This document shows positions 25,076-38,180 of a stretch of DNA of 64,000 bases, in pieces. The stretch's first letter is position 1. Each line of letters starts with the position of its first letter. Origin of the DNA: Aplectana chamaeleonis (taxonomy: Eukaryota > Nematoda > Chromadorea > Rhabditida > Cosmocercidae); contig JAPDOI010000038.1 in NCBI GenBank assembly GCA_029168955.1, positions 399,001 to 463,000 of the forward strand, written 5' to 3'. The position numbers and the translations under genes are program-made. The notes beneath the pieces are model-generated. The model searched no databases and was not told the DNA's origin. It was given only the letters and a program-made list of their open reading frames with translations.

Positions 25076-28000
25076 TTAAAAATTCTCGAAATTCTTCTCG
25101 AAGTTTAACTTCCTAAGATAGGCCCAAAGAAACGTAATATGATAGAAGATTCGTGAATTTCGAAACAGGATTCGTTTCATTAACATTTTCAATAGAGGAA
25201 TTGAAACAGTACCCGGAGTTTTAGGATCACATCTGGAGTTCGTGTTACCCTCAGCAACTCCAACGACAGTGGCTCTGCCTTCCTTATCCCACTGGTATAA
25301 CGGACCGCCACTATCACCCTGAAACAATACATTTTTGTGAAATGAGCTTCATCCCTGATCGCACATGTAGAAGTGGCATGCCTTACAGAAACCTGAGCTC
25401 ATATAAGGTAATATCGGTTCCGTATGTGGCAGATGTCTCAGAGGTAATTAGGGGAGACAGTTACGCTCATTTGGAGCAGTAAAAGCAGCGATGAAACAAT
25501 GTTAGGGACGCGCATTCCTTATTTTTACTTTGAGGTTTCCTAGCTAAATGCTACCTTCAAATGTGCTACATTGGTAAGACACCTACATGACAAACGGCAT
25601 TCTGTTTATATGCTGCTGAAAACCGCTTTTCCGATCCATAGTGGTGCTTGAATCGCAGTTCTACTTGCCTCAAGGTTGGCGTGCTAGATTCCCAGAAATT
25701 AGGTGCTGAAAACAAGTCGTATAAAAAATCGGCTTCAGAACATTGACTTCATTTGCTTTGGTTGCACTAATTGTATTAGACTCTCAGAATTTCAAGCCGA
25801 GTTCTGTTTGATCACGAAGATAATGCCTTAATTGACAGAATAACCGTACAAGACCACAAATGATCGGTCAGATACAGGACATTGATCTTTGGGACAAACG
25901 TCACAAATTATTGACAGGAAAACGACAAAAGCAAACAGTGCCTGATTCGAATATCCAAAAACCTAGAATTACAGGTCGTGAAAATAAAGTTCAAACTTAT
26001 TCCGCGCCACCGCTAACAAGGAAAGGGCAACTTTCCTTGTTAGCGGTGGCGCGGAACTCTCGCGCCTTTCCTTTACATAGGTTGGGTAATATCACATTTT
26101 TCGAGTTTTACTCATAGTAATGACGTCTCCATGTGTGCCTTTATTGACTCAGGGTTCATTTACGTTAATTGAAAGCCGCATGCATGAACACTTGTAATGA
26201 GGCGAGGGAGCCGCTCCGCGTTCTACGTGAGAAGCGTCAAGCCAGGGATGACCCGAAAACATGCCGTCTCCTTCAACGTTGTGACACAACCTCATTACGC
26301 GCAGCGAACCCCCGCCTAACAACTTCTTGGATTTTATCCTTTTCTGAGACGGTTTATTTCTGCAAAATGTCTGCGCCAGCGGTAAGCCTCTTCAAAATTC
26401 AATTATCTATCAAGCAGAAGTTCCAAAATACAGAAGTTCAGCACGATTGAAATAAAAAAACAGATCATCGTGAGGCGTGAGATCGCGCCCTTACATATTG
26501 GGGACGACACTCCATTCCCGGGGGGGGGGAGGGGGAGGAGGATGACGCCAGTGCTTCGAAGCGGTGACGGCAGTGCTATAGGGCACTGATGGCAGGGCCT
26601 TAAGACATTGACTGCAGAACTTCAGGTCAGTGACGGCAGGGCTTGAGGGTTAAGACGGCAGGGCTTAAATGCAGGGACGGCAAGGCTTCGATCGAGAAAA
26701 TTATCACTTGAGCGCGCGCTGCCCTGTTTGAGGGTGCAAGCGCCGGTGCTCGGAGGGTTGCCCCCTGCAGAGCTGCGCTAGCCCGCTTCAGTGTATAAGA
26801 GATGTGGGCGAGCGGGCGTGTGTGATATGGCAAGCGCGCTACCGACCGAATCAGTGGTAGAGGGTCGCGATCCTCTGTATGCAAGTACTCACCACCCGCT
26901 ATCATTTCTCTCGCTGTCCGCGACAAAGGTCGCTCGCTCACGAACTTCTGCTTCGCGAGTGGCGAGCTCCAACCTTCTAAGCAGTACAATTCCAGCTGAA
27001 TGCAGGTCCGCTAATGTCTACAATGCAAAGGAACAGACGGTGATGCTGCCCTTTCTCCGAAAAACGTACTAAAATATCAAAAACCACTCGCAATCGGACA
27101 CCGCTTCCCAAATGCATAGCTTTGCTGCAACGCACACAAACCACCGACCGCCGCGCAATCGGCTCCTCCGAATAATAAAGTGACCGCCTTAATATCAACC
27201 GAGAGTCAAAATGCAATCGTGGGTTTCTTTAAAATTTGAACTCGGGGCAACTGCAGTGCCATGAAGAGAGGCTGTTAAAGGCGGAATATGTTCATCTTTG
27301 AAAGCACGCTGAAATGCACTTACAGTCTCTTTAGTTCAATCCTTTGCATTGACCCGCCTAAGAACGTATGAAGAGTATGGCGAATTGAAGATCTAGCGTT
27401 TAAGATATGCAGCAAGCTTAATGCACGGCATTCCGTTAGGAAGGGTCGACTCTTTTTTAGGCACCTATCCCAAATTGCCCATCGCCTTTGTATGCTGGTA
27501 GAAAGTCCTCGCGCTTTAGTTAACTGGATCAAAAATCAATTGGCACACATGGTCACCGACAGAATTTCAAAAATTCGTTTTTGTCAGAGTACTAGCTCAC
27601 AGCCTGCGAAAAAAAAATAACATACTCCTCGTAGTGTATGATAACGTTACTAACTGCGGAAAAATAGATTGCTTTCATGCACTCCACTTACTTTTTCCAT
27701 ATCCGGCAGCGAAAAGGTCCTGCAATGATAGCGAACTATCTTCTGGTAAACAAATCGGTGAAGCCTCACTCTTCGGAATAGCTTCAGTTAACTCGATTAT
27801 AGCTAGATCGATATCCGAGGATCTTTTGCACGGATGGAGGCTCAGAAGAATAGGCTGAAAATGTAGCAGCTATAGTCTATGAGTGTGATCACAAATAAAT
27901 GCAACTGTATTAGACAGAGGAACTTCTATTATGCTTTGTTTGTTCATTTTTGTTACTTTTTTTGCTGATCATGTTTTTTTCGTTTTATTGTGTTGTATTA

Positions 28001-31000
28001 TCATAAAAGTCGCTCACAAATGAAAACTGGACGACGAACCCAGCCTGTACGCATCGAAGTAACTTGTAGCAAAAACTAGAAAGGGCAGTACTCAGAGCCA
28101 TTGCTGCCACTGGCTCGTAGTAATGCGTCTTGCGCTCAATCAATGATTTCTGCTGTTCCTGGATGACAACAAAACTTTTCAAGACCACGAACACCTCAGA
28201 GTCTTCAAGCTCTGAGCAGCAACGAATTCTCGAAGGCCGCCATCACGTTCGACATCATTTAATGTCAGTGTTCACGATATTTCTTAATGTCGATATTGTT
28301 AGGAATGTTTGTTGGAATGATTGCTTACAGTTAGTCCCGAAGTAGACCCAAAATACCGTACTTTCTGCAGTCGAGCACACCCTAAATTTGAAAACTTCCT
28401 TACAATTTTGCAGAAGTGAACAGCGTTCTTAAAAGTCTTTTTGGCGGGGGTTCTCAAATAGCAAAACATCGTTCTGTTAGTTCTGAAAGAACTTAATGAT
28501 TCTCAAAAATGAACTTTGTCTGGCTTCATAGTTCATTTGGAAATACAGTTACTTAAATCTGTACGGTCCTTACTAAAACGAAATTTTGGTCCGCAATCAA
28601 AGGCGATCGCTTCTGCAGTATGCAGCTCGAAAAAAATCGTGCTAGGATCAAGATAAAATGTCGTTATGTCTCGTGTTCCAGGGGCAAAACTCTGTTAAAG
28701 GCAGTGGTCGCGATGAAATATGCTTGTCTTCTTCCCTTCTCTAAACGTTTTCCTCAATTCGGAGTAGTAGGACCTACACGAGAAAAAAAAGCAAAGAAAC
28801 TTCAGCCCGAATTCTCGGTGTTATCTTTTCGGTATTTTGATGGCGGACGTGTCCACTCCATATCATTGATCTTTAGTGTCGAAAACATTAGTTAGTTTGA
28901 AATTATCATCCAATCAATAAACAATCGCCTCCTAGCTTGCCTCCTCTATTTCTATCCTTATATAGTTAAAACAATGATTAGAGTGCTTGTTGGCATTGTT
29001 CAACACTTTTTGTTACCTAAATTCGCACTTACTTCTGACTGTGATTGTCAATTAATTCTGACTATACACAGACGAGACTCCGATTTTTTTGGGCGGGGCT
29101 GTGCACGTTTGCACGAATTCTCAACTAAAGAAGCTGATAACTCTAATTTTAGCACTTCAGTTGCCCCGAAATCTTCATGGTCTTTCAACCGCTTTTAAAC
29201 CAAACCAATTTTTATGGTTTTCTCAACAACTTTTTTTCCTCGCGATCACTGCTTTGAGGTGAAACTATCACCATGCTTTTTTCTGATAAAAAGTTTAAAA
29301 CGCTTGCCTTCATCGGCGCTATCAGAACCAAAAAATTCCAATTTTTTCTGAAAGAAAAAAGCTCTTTCATGAAAAATTACCCAACGGTTTTCACCTCGCT
29401 ATTTAGACCGGTTTTAACAAATATAGTAATTTTCGAAACAACTTTTTTTACTTGTTGTAGACCGCTACACGTTCCTATCTTTGGCTTTTGTAAGAATGTT
29501 CCTGTCGTTCAACCGAACTACTTCCTTCAGGAGATACCCTGCTTTATAGAGTATTAAGTCGGATTCACTCACATAGCTTTTTGCGTTGTATACTTTAGAG
29601 GAGGCCCGCAAGGTAGTTCCAAGATGTACCGTGATATTATTTCCGGAGGCAGAACGCTGGACAGCGTCATCGAAGATTGTAATTGAGCTTCTGAAAAGTA
29701 AGAATAATCAAGTATAAAAGATGACAGGACCGTAAGAATGATATTATTAAACATTTCTTTTCTCTCGTTAGTACTCTTTTCAGAAATGCGCTCAATGTGG
29801 GGCAAAGCGCAAAAACTTGGAAAAATTTGACTGTGTTCACGACACCTTCCGTTTTTTGCTATTTTCAATCCATATCCTTTTTTAGTGAAGTCAAGAAATA
29901 CTCACGGATCCTTTCTCCACTTTCCGCAATTTCCTGTCATCATAGTCTTATCATGCAGCTCCTCCATCACACAATGACGAGCTGTTAAGACGTGTTGCTG
30001 TGAGATCAAAGCACCACTACAGGTAGTACCAAATATCTTTCTGTGTACTGCAAAAGTTAACGAATGAATAGAAATCCACGCTCGTCACGTCTGATACTTT
30101 CTCCAGAGACGTTTGAATGTTTCATGGCAAGTGTCTACCGTTTAGAATTTTTCGTCTCCAGACTTCACTATAGTCTGTCTATGTTCTCGGTAAAATCATG
30201 CGAGGTTTCCAAAACGAGATGCTTCTTCTGGTGCTTCTCAAAGAAAATCAATCCAAACGGTCACCTGAGGTTCGTGTTGAGATCAAATCCGCCAATGGGG
30301 CCCGCTCCGGTATGGCTAGGCCATTTGATTGATGGTAGCGAGAATACTCGTTCTGCGGCTTAACTCATACGCTCCTTCGAGGGCCGGAGCAAACATTCTC
30401 AAATATTTCGTGTCTAGATTGCACAGATTCTAGGTTTCCCGCCGCGCCATAACTTTGCCAAGTTGCGAGCCTCACGCAATAATAGATCTCACTCAGAGGG
30501 TGTACAGTATTCCAATCAAAAGCGAACACGAAACCCGTTTCTCAAGACAAAGTAACCTGCGAAAACATGAGTACGAGAGCTAGCTGGCCGGTGTGCCGCG
30601 ATACGTGGGGTTGAATTTTCTTCGAGTCTGTAAATGGTACTGTTTATGAAAAGCTCGCGTTGACTCGCTAACGTATCCGTAAAAACTTTTATAGTGAAAA
30701 TCCGAAAATGAAGCTGCATTTGTTTTGAGCGACCCTGAAAGCACCTAAATTATCTTTTGGCGCTGACCACCTCCCTCAGACCCGAAAGGAAACATGTCAA
30801 CCCTAACCTTAGAATATTCCTTTCAGCTGGTATGCTTGGCTGCTGGTACCATAATCACGGAATGTGCGACCACATCTACTCTCGTACGCCATAAGATTTG
30901 ACGAAGGTTGAAATATAAGATCAGCCGGTAGCGATGAGCCAACCACATTTATTTCTCTAGCCACAGTCTCGTTAACATACATAGGTATATTGCAGTGCCG

Positions 31001-32300
31001 GGGAAAGCCGTCGGGTGTTGAATATGGATTCCATGTCTGTGGAGTTCTTGCTGAGTGTCCATTCTCTTGGAGGTTATTTCGTAGCATTCGATCAATGTCT
31101 TGACATCGCCGGCTACAGATCTTAGTAGTCGCAGATTCGCAAACTACACTAATCATGACATAAAGTGGAAGACAGTTTCTGGAGTACAGTAGGGAAATTT
31201 GAGAAGCAGCTCTCTTTTACCATATAATGCCTATCGTTCCTCTGTCGATTAAAAACCCTTTCGCAAGTGGTTATCCGACAGTGTGTGGACCCTATGCATT
31301 TGATGAACGACAAGTCTCTCTGGGTGTTACCGATGACAAAGACGAATCTATGAAGTGAATATGAAATATAGTTCCAGTAAACGTGTATCACTGCTCAAGT
31401 TGACCAAGAAAAAGACAGCTTGATACAAAAGCACGAGAGTCAAGATGCACCGCCTTGCTGTGCATCTTCGTTTTCTACACGAATCCTGTTTATGTGAGCC
31501 CTGTCTTCAACACAGGCAAAAGGGCAAAGGAGGAGCACAAATGAGATGCAGAGACACGAGTATAACAGAGTCGCAAAGAAGCGACACCATGTCGACCTAC
31601 AGCATGGCACCTTCCCAGCTCCTGGTATCCGAGCAGATAACAGTTTCGCCACACAACAATTATTCACCTCCCCCTTCACCATCATGCAACAGTCATGGTA
31701 GATGGAGGCTGGCAATGCAGGCTTGTGCACTTCGTTATAAATGAACCATACTCCTTCTTATTTCGTACGAGGAAATTCACTTTTTGCAACGGAGAAAACT
31801 GGCTGAACTCTAAGAACTGTTTCGTCGCTCTATTGGAGTGAATTTTCGACGTCTTACCTTCCGTGACTTGCATTAAAACCATCCAAGGTAATTCGCCTTG
31901 TCTTGTCTTCGTTCCTCCCATTGATCGTTTGTAACGTGGTGCTTCAGTTGATGCCCCAGTTGAGCCTAAATTACTAGAGGACTATTTCATCGCGTCTCTC
32001 ACGAAATCGGAGCTCGCATGTAACAAAGAATGTTGGAAAGGAATCAATATTCAGGAAAACCTAGCCAAATCGAAAGGCATACTAATAGCTCGCAAGTAGT
32101 GTCATTGGAAACCTGGTCAAGAGTTTTGCATTTGTGTAAGCTTGAACGGAATTTGGTTCCTCATCCTTCAGGTACATGCAATAAATGTACTCACTCAGAA
32201 AGCGTCTACCACATTCTTCCTTGATAGCTTTATTCTCGTCTTCTGTTACTTTACCAGCGTGGGCGAAGCAAGCTAATCCGAACAACAACAAGATGCGCAT
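25076..32300 (-). CDS. Secreted S1 serine protease, gene B (complete, 7 core exons plus 2 probable cassette exons)
   Basis: Tandem paralogue of gene A with identical architecture. Core exons are 32300-32195, 31965-31858, 30047-29906, 29690-29573, 27854-27692, 25705-25587 and 25318-25076, summing to 999 nt (332 aa). The signal peptide is MRILLLFGLACFAHA, and the propeptide ends PRYKR before SMGGTKTRQGELPWMV. Catalytic residues are H96 (LTARHC), D174 (DIDLAIIEL) and S255 (CHGDSGGPLYQW). Exon lengths equal those of gene A except the last, where the stop codon used by A is replaced and the frame runs about 26 residues further with a basic and aromatic tail. Extra in-frame segments at 28691-28574 and 28211-28111 would raise the product to 405 aa. 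The exon 6 donor is GTAGGT, weaker than the GTAAGT of gene A. No frameshift or premature stop was seen. An RTE fragment lies just downstream. Confidence 0.85.
26000..26056. repeat. Perfect 26-bp hairpin in intron 5 of gene B
   Basis: Stem TTCCGCGCCACCGCTAACAA (first 20 of 26 bp), loop GGCAA, then an exact inverse to 26056. The homologous intron of gene A keeps only one arm, at 40332-40357. Confidence 0.9.
26546..26692. repeat. Degenerate minisatellite, intron 5 of gene B
   Basis: About seven units of roughly 20-22 bp built on CAGTGACGGCAGGGCTT. A related array lies in intron 5 of gene A. Confidence 0.7.
28111..28211 (-). CDS. Probable extra or cassette exon X2 of protease gene B
   Basis: 101 nt, acceptor GCTGCTCAG, phase 1 in and phase 0 out if the CCA|GTGGCA donor is used. 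It encodes a segment with VVIQEQQKSLIERKTHY that aligns with the A and C copies without indels over the shared part. Confidence 0.4.
28574..28691 (-). CDS. Probable extra or cassette exon X1 of protease gene B
   Basis: 118 nt, acceptor TTTAACAG, donor GTAAGG, phase 0 in and phase 1 out. The 5' part present in A and C has been displaced by a MITE-like insertion (28695-29258), and the surviving segment has acquired a new AG exactly in frame. The block DPSTIFFELHTAEAIAFDCG aligns with gene A and C versions. Confidence 0.4.
28695..29258. mobile_element. MITE with TTAAAGGCAGTGG ends, intron 4 of gene B
   Basis: Left end TTAAAGGCAGTGGTCGCG, right end inverse of CTCAAAGCAGTGATCGCG. The segment is missing in gene A and C introns. 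It displaced the 5' part of cassette exon X1. Confidence 0.65.
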
Positions 32301-33714
32301 CTGTAAGTTAGTCGTCAATCTCACGGTTTTACAAGTCAACTTGCTTATAACGACCACGATGAATATCTTCGTCAACTCTGCCCTTTCGTGACTTGAACCG
32401 TCATCGAATGTTACCTGATGCTTTTGTGCACGTGAGCATCAAGTCTTATTTTTTCGATCAAGTTTAGTGTATGGGTGACATTGTTTCAAAATAGGTGAGA
32501 ATGGTGTGAACATGCTGCTAAAAAGTGGTGAATGTGATGCGAAATTATGAGAGCTTACAGCAAAAGCGGGCTGAAATTGCAGCAGAATTTCGGTGATCCT
32601 ACCCCGGCCACGGATTCTCTAACCGGTTGGAGAAGCTATGGCCCTCTGCGAGGTGGTCAGCCTAGCCTTAGAAACAGATTTACTTCCACTTGCGGCAACT
32701 AAACCTTTTGCGTTGTGTGATATTCACCGGTTCCGCTATGTCACCTATAGCGCGAATGATCCTTGATGTTAGCGCTGAAGATGTATTTGCTGCTTGAAGA
32801 TAATATTGGTCGTAGCATGTCGCTCCTATTGAAGCATCAATTTTCGAATCGGCACGGAAGAACATTGACCGCTAACAGCTGCATTGAGAAGCAGGTTTCA
32901 TGTGTTCAAGAATGCACACAAAGGACATTGTGGGATAGTGCTGTTCGCTCGCACCGAGAAAATATACAGAATCGCATTTTTAGAGGGGTGTCCTGCTTCC
33001 TAATTCGAATGAGCCAGGAGAACTGAAGAGTTGCCGTACTTAAAATAGTGGCAGTTGTTGGGAAATTTAGATTCTTGAGTACACAAACGGTACAAAACGG
33101 GTACAGGAAAGATTTTGTAATCCCTGGAAACAGTTCCACAACGTATGTGAGCACGGTGGCGCTGTGAGAGCACAACATTTCAGGTACTTGTGGTGCATTT
33201 TTCTAAATTCCTTAGTCGTTTCAGTTCTACAATTCTACGAAATAATCGATTAGGCGCATGATCTCAAAATTGAAGATTGTCGTGAACGCTGACTTCTACA
33301 ACGATAATCTCCTGCCTCGTTAATTTCAGTCCTTCGCGGTCGCAAGGAATGTACTGGAATATGAAGATTCCAGAGATGTTTCGAAAATAACTTAACCAGC
33401 TTTCCTCTTCTGCCGTCCTTTACTTACCCAGCCTATGATTTTCGAGGGTTGAGTCGACAGGCTTCAATATAGAGAACGATGCTCCCAGAGAAGTTGTTAC
33501 TGCTGGACTGAGTTTAAACGAATGGGAAACGCAGACCGCGGACGAGCAGGCAGAACCTATTCGCTCAGTTTCTTTGGAACTACGTAAAGGAAACAAATTA
33601 AGAAAGTGAAAAGAGATTAGAGGTAGGGAAGACATGGGATCTCAGCATGAGTTGGCTGGCTTGAGCCGCTACCCATACAAGAGTGAGCATTAGTGAAATT
33701 GGGCTGACGGGTGC

Positions 33715-33723
33715 GCTTATATA
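33715..33723 (-). promoter_or_regulatory. Conserved TATA-like box upstream of protease gene B
   Basis: TATATAAGC on the minus strand, about 1.4 kb before the start codon. Flanks on both sides are conserved with the other two units. Confidence 0.35.
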
Positions 33724-34632
33724 GGAGTCCGGGATGAAGATCCCACTCTACCAAAGAGGAAGTATTTGTGCAGGCCGTTTTGGGGTGGAAGAATTGAAGT
33801 CGTTTTTAATCAACAAGGAGGAAGAGCTAGTGGAGGCACTCGATTGTGTTATGTAGCCGCACTTAATATGAAAAATGATATATTATGTTTGATATTTTAG
33901 CAGTACTGCTGCAGAGGCGTTTTGTTCAAGTACATAAAACATTCAATGTTCGTAATGTACCTTAGTCCTAAAATGCGTAATATATTATGCTACCCAAATA
34001 GCCCACCTGGGTACGTATTCATGAACAAGTAGAAGCCGAGGAAACGCGATAATTTTAAAATCCAGTTGTTGGCATTGCGTGTTTGCTCCAGATATTGGGG
34101 TAAACTTCCTGGGAGTTCAGATAACCTTCAAAGTTTTGAACTTTTTTTTTGAGGCTCAGAACAAACTGCCGCACGTAAACTTATAGTCTATCCGAAAATC
34201 ATTAAACAATATTGAGTTTCTTGTAAGGAGCTCCAAATGACTCCAAACAGAAATTCTGTAACGAAAAATATAGTGGCGTTTCGGATTTTGTAAAAGAGAC
34301 GCTTTGAACATCATATTTCCCGCAGGTAAGGCTTTAGACCCGAAGCGCCAAAAGTTCTAATCACAACAGATTTGTATTCGGCACCTAATATGACTCCTGT
34401 AGAAAGTTTCGAGTCATGGCTATGATGATTTGCTGCACAACCTAGGAATTGTCTCTTATGTACCCTTTTCCTCAATGCAGGGCTATGAAAACGCTTTTTT
34501 CAGAGTTTCCGCAGGCATCTATCGAGTTTTAAGGCGTGATATTAGAGATCTGTCTATTCCACGTTCGACTTTCAATAAACCTCGTCATAATACATATGGT
34601 ATTGTAATAGCACTTGATTGAGCAATTGTCCG

Positions 34633-35445
34633 AGATGATACTGTTTTATTCGGCTAACGTTTCGGCGTTTTCGCCTTCGTCGGAGCCTGGAATGCGAAAG
34701 ACACATGATTTAGCCGACCAATCACTATTTCACAGCAAAAGGAGAAAGTTTTTCAAGGAAATTAGGGGGAAAACAACGTCGTTAGGCATTTTAAGGGTAC
34801 TAACCTTTAAAAAACAGACCGAGGCTTGTCAGACACCCTCAGTTGAACTAAGATGGCGGGTGAATGATCGGGACCACATTAAACCACCCACCTCGTTAGC
34901 CTTCAGAAAGCCGATCAAGCTCATAGGCAGATCAAAACCCGCAAAGGTGAACAAAGGGGCTATTTCTTGGGTGATCGCAAAATACTCGTCCTTTCTGTTA
35001 ACTTGTGGGTTTCTGGAGTTCATCCAGAACGCCTCCAGAGTTCTGCGAGCAGAAATTCCTGTGCAAGGACACCTTGATCGAAACGGCTGCTCTCATTCAC
35101 GCGCCCCCGATGCTCCACCAATAGAGTGCATACCTTGGAGTTCCTAAAGCCATCCAAGTGCTCTTTAATCCTTACATAAAGATGCCTGCTGGTTTCTTCT
35201 ACACACTCCGCCCTGCACATCTGACAGGTTTTCAGATTGACAACACCTGTGCTCATACAATCGCCTTCCTTTCCATATGGGCAAATTACGCAAGATGCCA
35301 TAATGCAAGCGCGGACATATAGGCGGTTCCTAACCGATTGCTCCTTAAGTTTCTGGGGCGGAATCTCGAACAGCTGGACCATGTCCTGGAGGACTGCTTT
35401 CCGAATGCAGAAGCGTATATGAAAGGCGCACAAAACCCTATTTTT
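34633..35445 (-). pseudogene. Decayed Penelope-like fragment (GIY-YIG half)
   Basis: The end at 34641-34690 matches the terminal region of the 9.8-12.7 kb element (TATTCGGCTAACGTTTCGGC type). Frames 35433-35020 and 35023-34829 retain the linker (CVICPYGKEGDC) and a degraded nuclease in which the YIG motif is VEE and the GVVY motif is GVVN. The two frames are offset, so it is frameshifted. This is an independent insertion from the one at 9766. Confidence 0.8.
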
Positions 35446-36289
35446 GACTGCTACCCGACATCGCTATTGGCTCTGGGTGGTCGGCGCCCAAAACAATTTA
35501 GACCTCCGGTAGGATAGCAATGCGTTGCGCCGGAGCACTGCCTGTTGCGTAAAGCCAGCAAGGAGAAATCTCTGCAGAACTTCACACGAAAGATGGAGTA
35601 AACCTTAGCTAAAGAACAACAGAGAACCATTCTTAGCCTACTATTGTATCCATAACTCCGGTCTGTGATGCACCGAAGGTTTTAGAGAACTCAAAGAAGC
35701 CATGAAAAAATGTCAGGACCCTTCTCATATTTTCATTGTGCCCTTGATTTCTTTCTGGTCGTTGATCGCTTGTTTATTTAACATTAGCTTTAGAGTTACA
35801 CCTTGGTAAAGATTTTTCTCACCAGTACATAGAGTCACTGCTATCGGTCACCAATACCTGCTACTCACAGAAGCCCCTGTCTAAAGCTGAATCAGATTTT
35901 CCCACTCCTGACCTGTACAACAAGCGAGGGCTGAAATGAAACCTCGGACTACGTCTTTGTGCTACTAGAGCCATGATTTCCACCCCCCCCCTCCTCTCGG
36001 GACAACTACTGTGCCCATACCGAGAAATTAAGTCTCCAAAGAGCTACGTCTCAGTCGCATGCTGGACTGGTATATTGAGAGTATCACCCGTCATGAACGT
36101 ACAGATAAACACTTGGCCTACCAATACTACATCTGTTTAGAAACTTTTTGTCACACCCCGGAACGACAGTTTTAGATAGCTGAGTGAACTGTTTGGAGTT
36201 CTTCTGCGTGGGATGAATTACAGGTTCAGACCGCAAATATGGTGCCTTTGTGAAGGTCTACGGCAAGATTACTCGACTTTTGGGCAAAC

Positions 36290-37640
36290 TTCAGGAGCGC
36301 GCAACAGAATTGTGATGCCGGCTGATAGCTATGAAAAATTAGGTTTGGTTGCTCTAGAGTACATCAGCGGGATGTTCGAAAGAACTCAAGAACTTGAATG
36401 AGATGTGTTCGTTTTCCATGAGCCTTGAATGCTTTAAAACACAATTTATTTTGCACTTTCGCAACCTAAACATCCGATGGAGTCCTGCTTTATGTAGAAA
36501 AACTCTTGTGCTGGAAGTGAAGACTGGCCTACTTACACAGCAGAGGCTCTCGTTCTCGCAATCGAACGAAGCAAGCACACATCAAGCAAAATAAACACCA
36601 GTACAATGCGGAACAAACACATTCACCATCCCGCCGCTCAAAATTATTCCTGACAACGACTTTCAGAGAGCGACACGAGGTCACCCTCCACTATCAGTTA
36701 TAGAGTGTAATGTAACCATTCCTGAGATGCGTGGACCAACCGTGGGCGAGCAGAATTCCTTGCGTTCAACGTATCCGAAATTGTATTTATGCCCAGCTTA
36801 GGCTAAGGCTATACCCGTAAAGTCTCGCTACAAAATGATAGCAAGAATGCACCGGTTTAGCGCGAGCGATATCAATAGCGAGATCACTTCGTGTCTGTAG
36901 GGTTCGCACTGCAAACCCTACAGTATAGAGCTGAAGGTGCAGGTCAACAAGGAGATGGTTTAGCATTGTCTATTCGGATCTGGGTCTTGAGCTTGAGGTT
37001 CTTACCAGATCAAAGAGTCATCTCCATTGAGGCGCCGCAGAATAGTTACGGCTACTTGCATTGCCCGGGCTGAACGTATCTTTTGTTCCAAGCCTACTTA
37101 CTTTTTGTGAAATAAATTGCAGGGAAAACATGTTTACTCCACATATCATTGAAAGGAAGCCGCTGGAACTGAACACAGTTTCAGAAACTGATTTTCCATT
37201 TGGTCGTGGTTGCTGCGATTTTTTTTAGTTGGCAGGCAGGTGAAGGTCGGGTTCTCTTTTGTTCCACGGTTTTGGTTCTCTCATGTTCCACGTTTTTCTT
37301 GCCCTAAAGTCTATCTACGGAAAGCTCCGTTTATTCTTTTTTCATTGATTGTTTCGTCGTTCTCTTATTTTTTTGTGTTTAAGTCGGTGTTCGACTGTTT
37401 CGTTTGATGCTTTTCCTATGTCCATTGCGCACCATGAGTGTGAAACAAATACAGAGATGAATATCGTAAATTTAGACTCTGTTTTTATGTAGAGTATGCG
37501 TAGAACTTGTACCCTTGCACGCGATAATTGACAGGCTTTAGCTTTCGTAGCCAAAACCAGTGAATTCTCAACAAATCGAATTAGAGGGCGTAACAGGCTG
37601 CGAACGAGGAGGGATTCAGCTTCGCGCTTGCATTTAAATA
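36290..37640 (+). repeat. R-family dispersed repeat, copy in unit B
   Basis: Matches 13180-14390 in order, from TTGTGATGCCGGCTGATAGC through the CAATCGAACGAAGCAAGC region to GGGCGTAACAGGCTGCG. Diverged, no open frame of note. Confidence 0.7.
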
Positions 37641-38180
37641 GCAACCTCTAATGATACCGTGTATACAACTTAAATATGGGATCGTGTGAAAGATTCGGAG
37701 GTCGAATTCCACGCGCAAACGTTTGACGTGGCATTCCGTTCACGCTGCATAAAGATATGATGCACGTCTCTTTTTTTTTGGAAAGTACCCCGCACCCTTT
37801 TCCGCTCAGAATAGCTAATTCATGCGCGCTTAACTACCGTATCAAGAGCATATAACTCTTTGGTACCACCGTTTGGTAGCGCGTTACACAAGCAGTGTTG
37901 TCATGCAATAATCGATTATTTGAATCTTCATTATTAAAATACACTGCAAACCCAACAGACGAGAAAGAGGATAAAGAAGGAGCAGCTACTGCTTTCGATA
38001 AGGGCATTCGATTCTCGGATTAACAATCGGACAGATACCTGAAATTTTGCAATAGACTCTTTGGAGTTTTCAGTATTGTTAAGGGCGCGTTGAGAACGGG
38101 GTTCGGAGGTGAGGGAGTCGTCCAGGGGCCACACGCGTCTTCTATTTTGGCCAAATGCTTCTCGAGTGTCATAATACCAC

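Noticed and set aside
26169..26450. 93-codon plus-strand frame in intron 5 of gene B
   Set aside because: Opposite strand within an intron, no counterpart in gene A, no recognisable domain.
30809..31156. 115-codon minus-strand frame with several Cys, in intron 2 of gene B
   Set aside because: The homologous intron segments of genes A and C have stops and frame-changing indels in every frame, unlike X1 and X2. Treated as chance.
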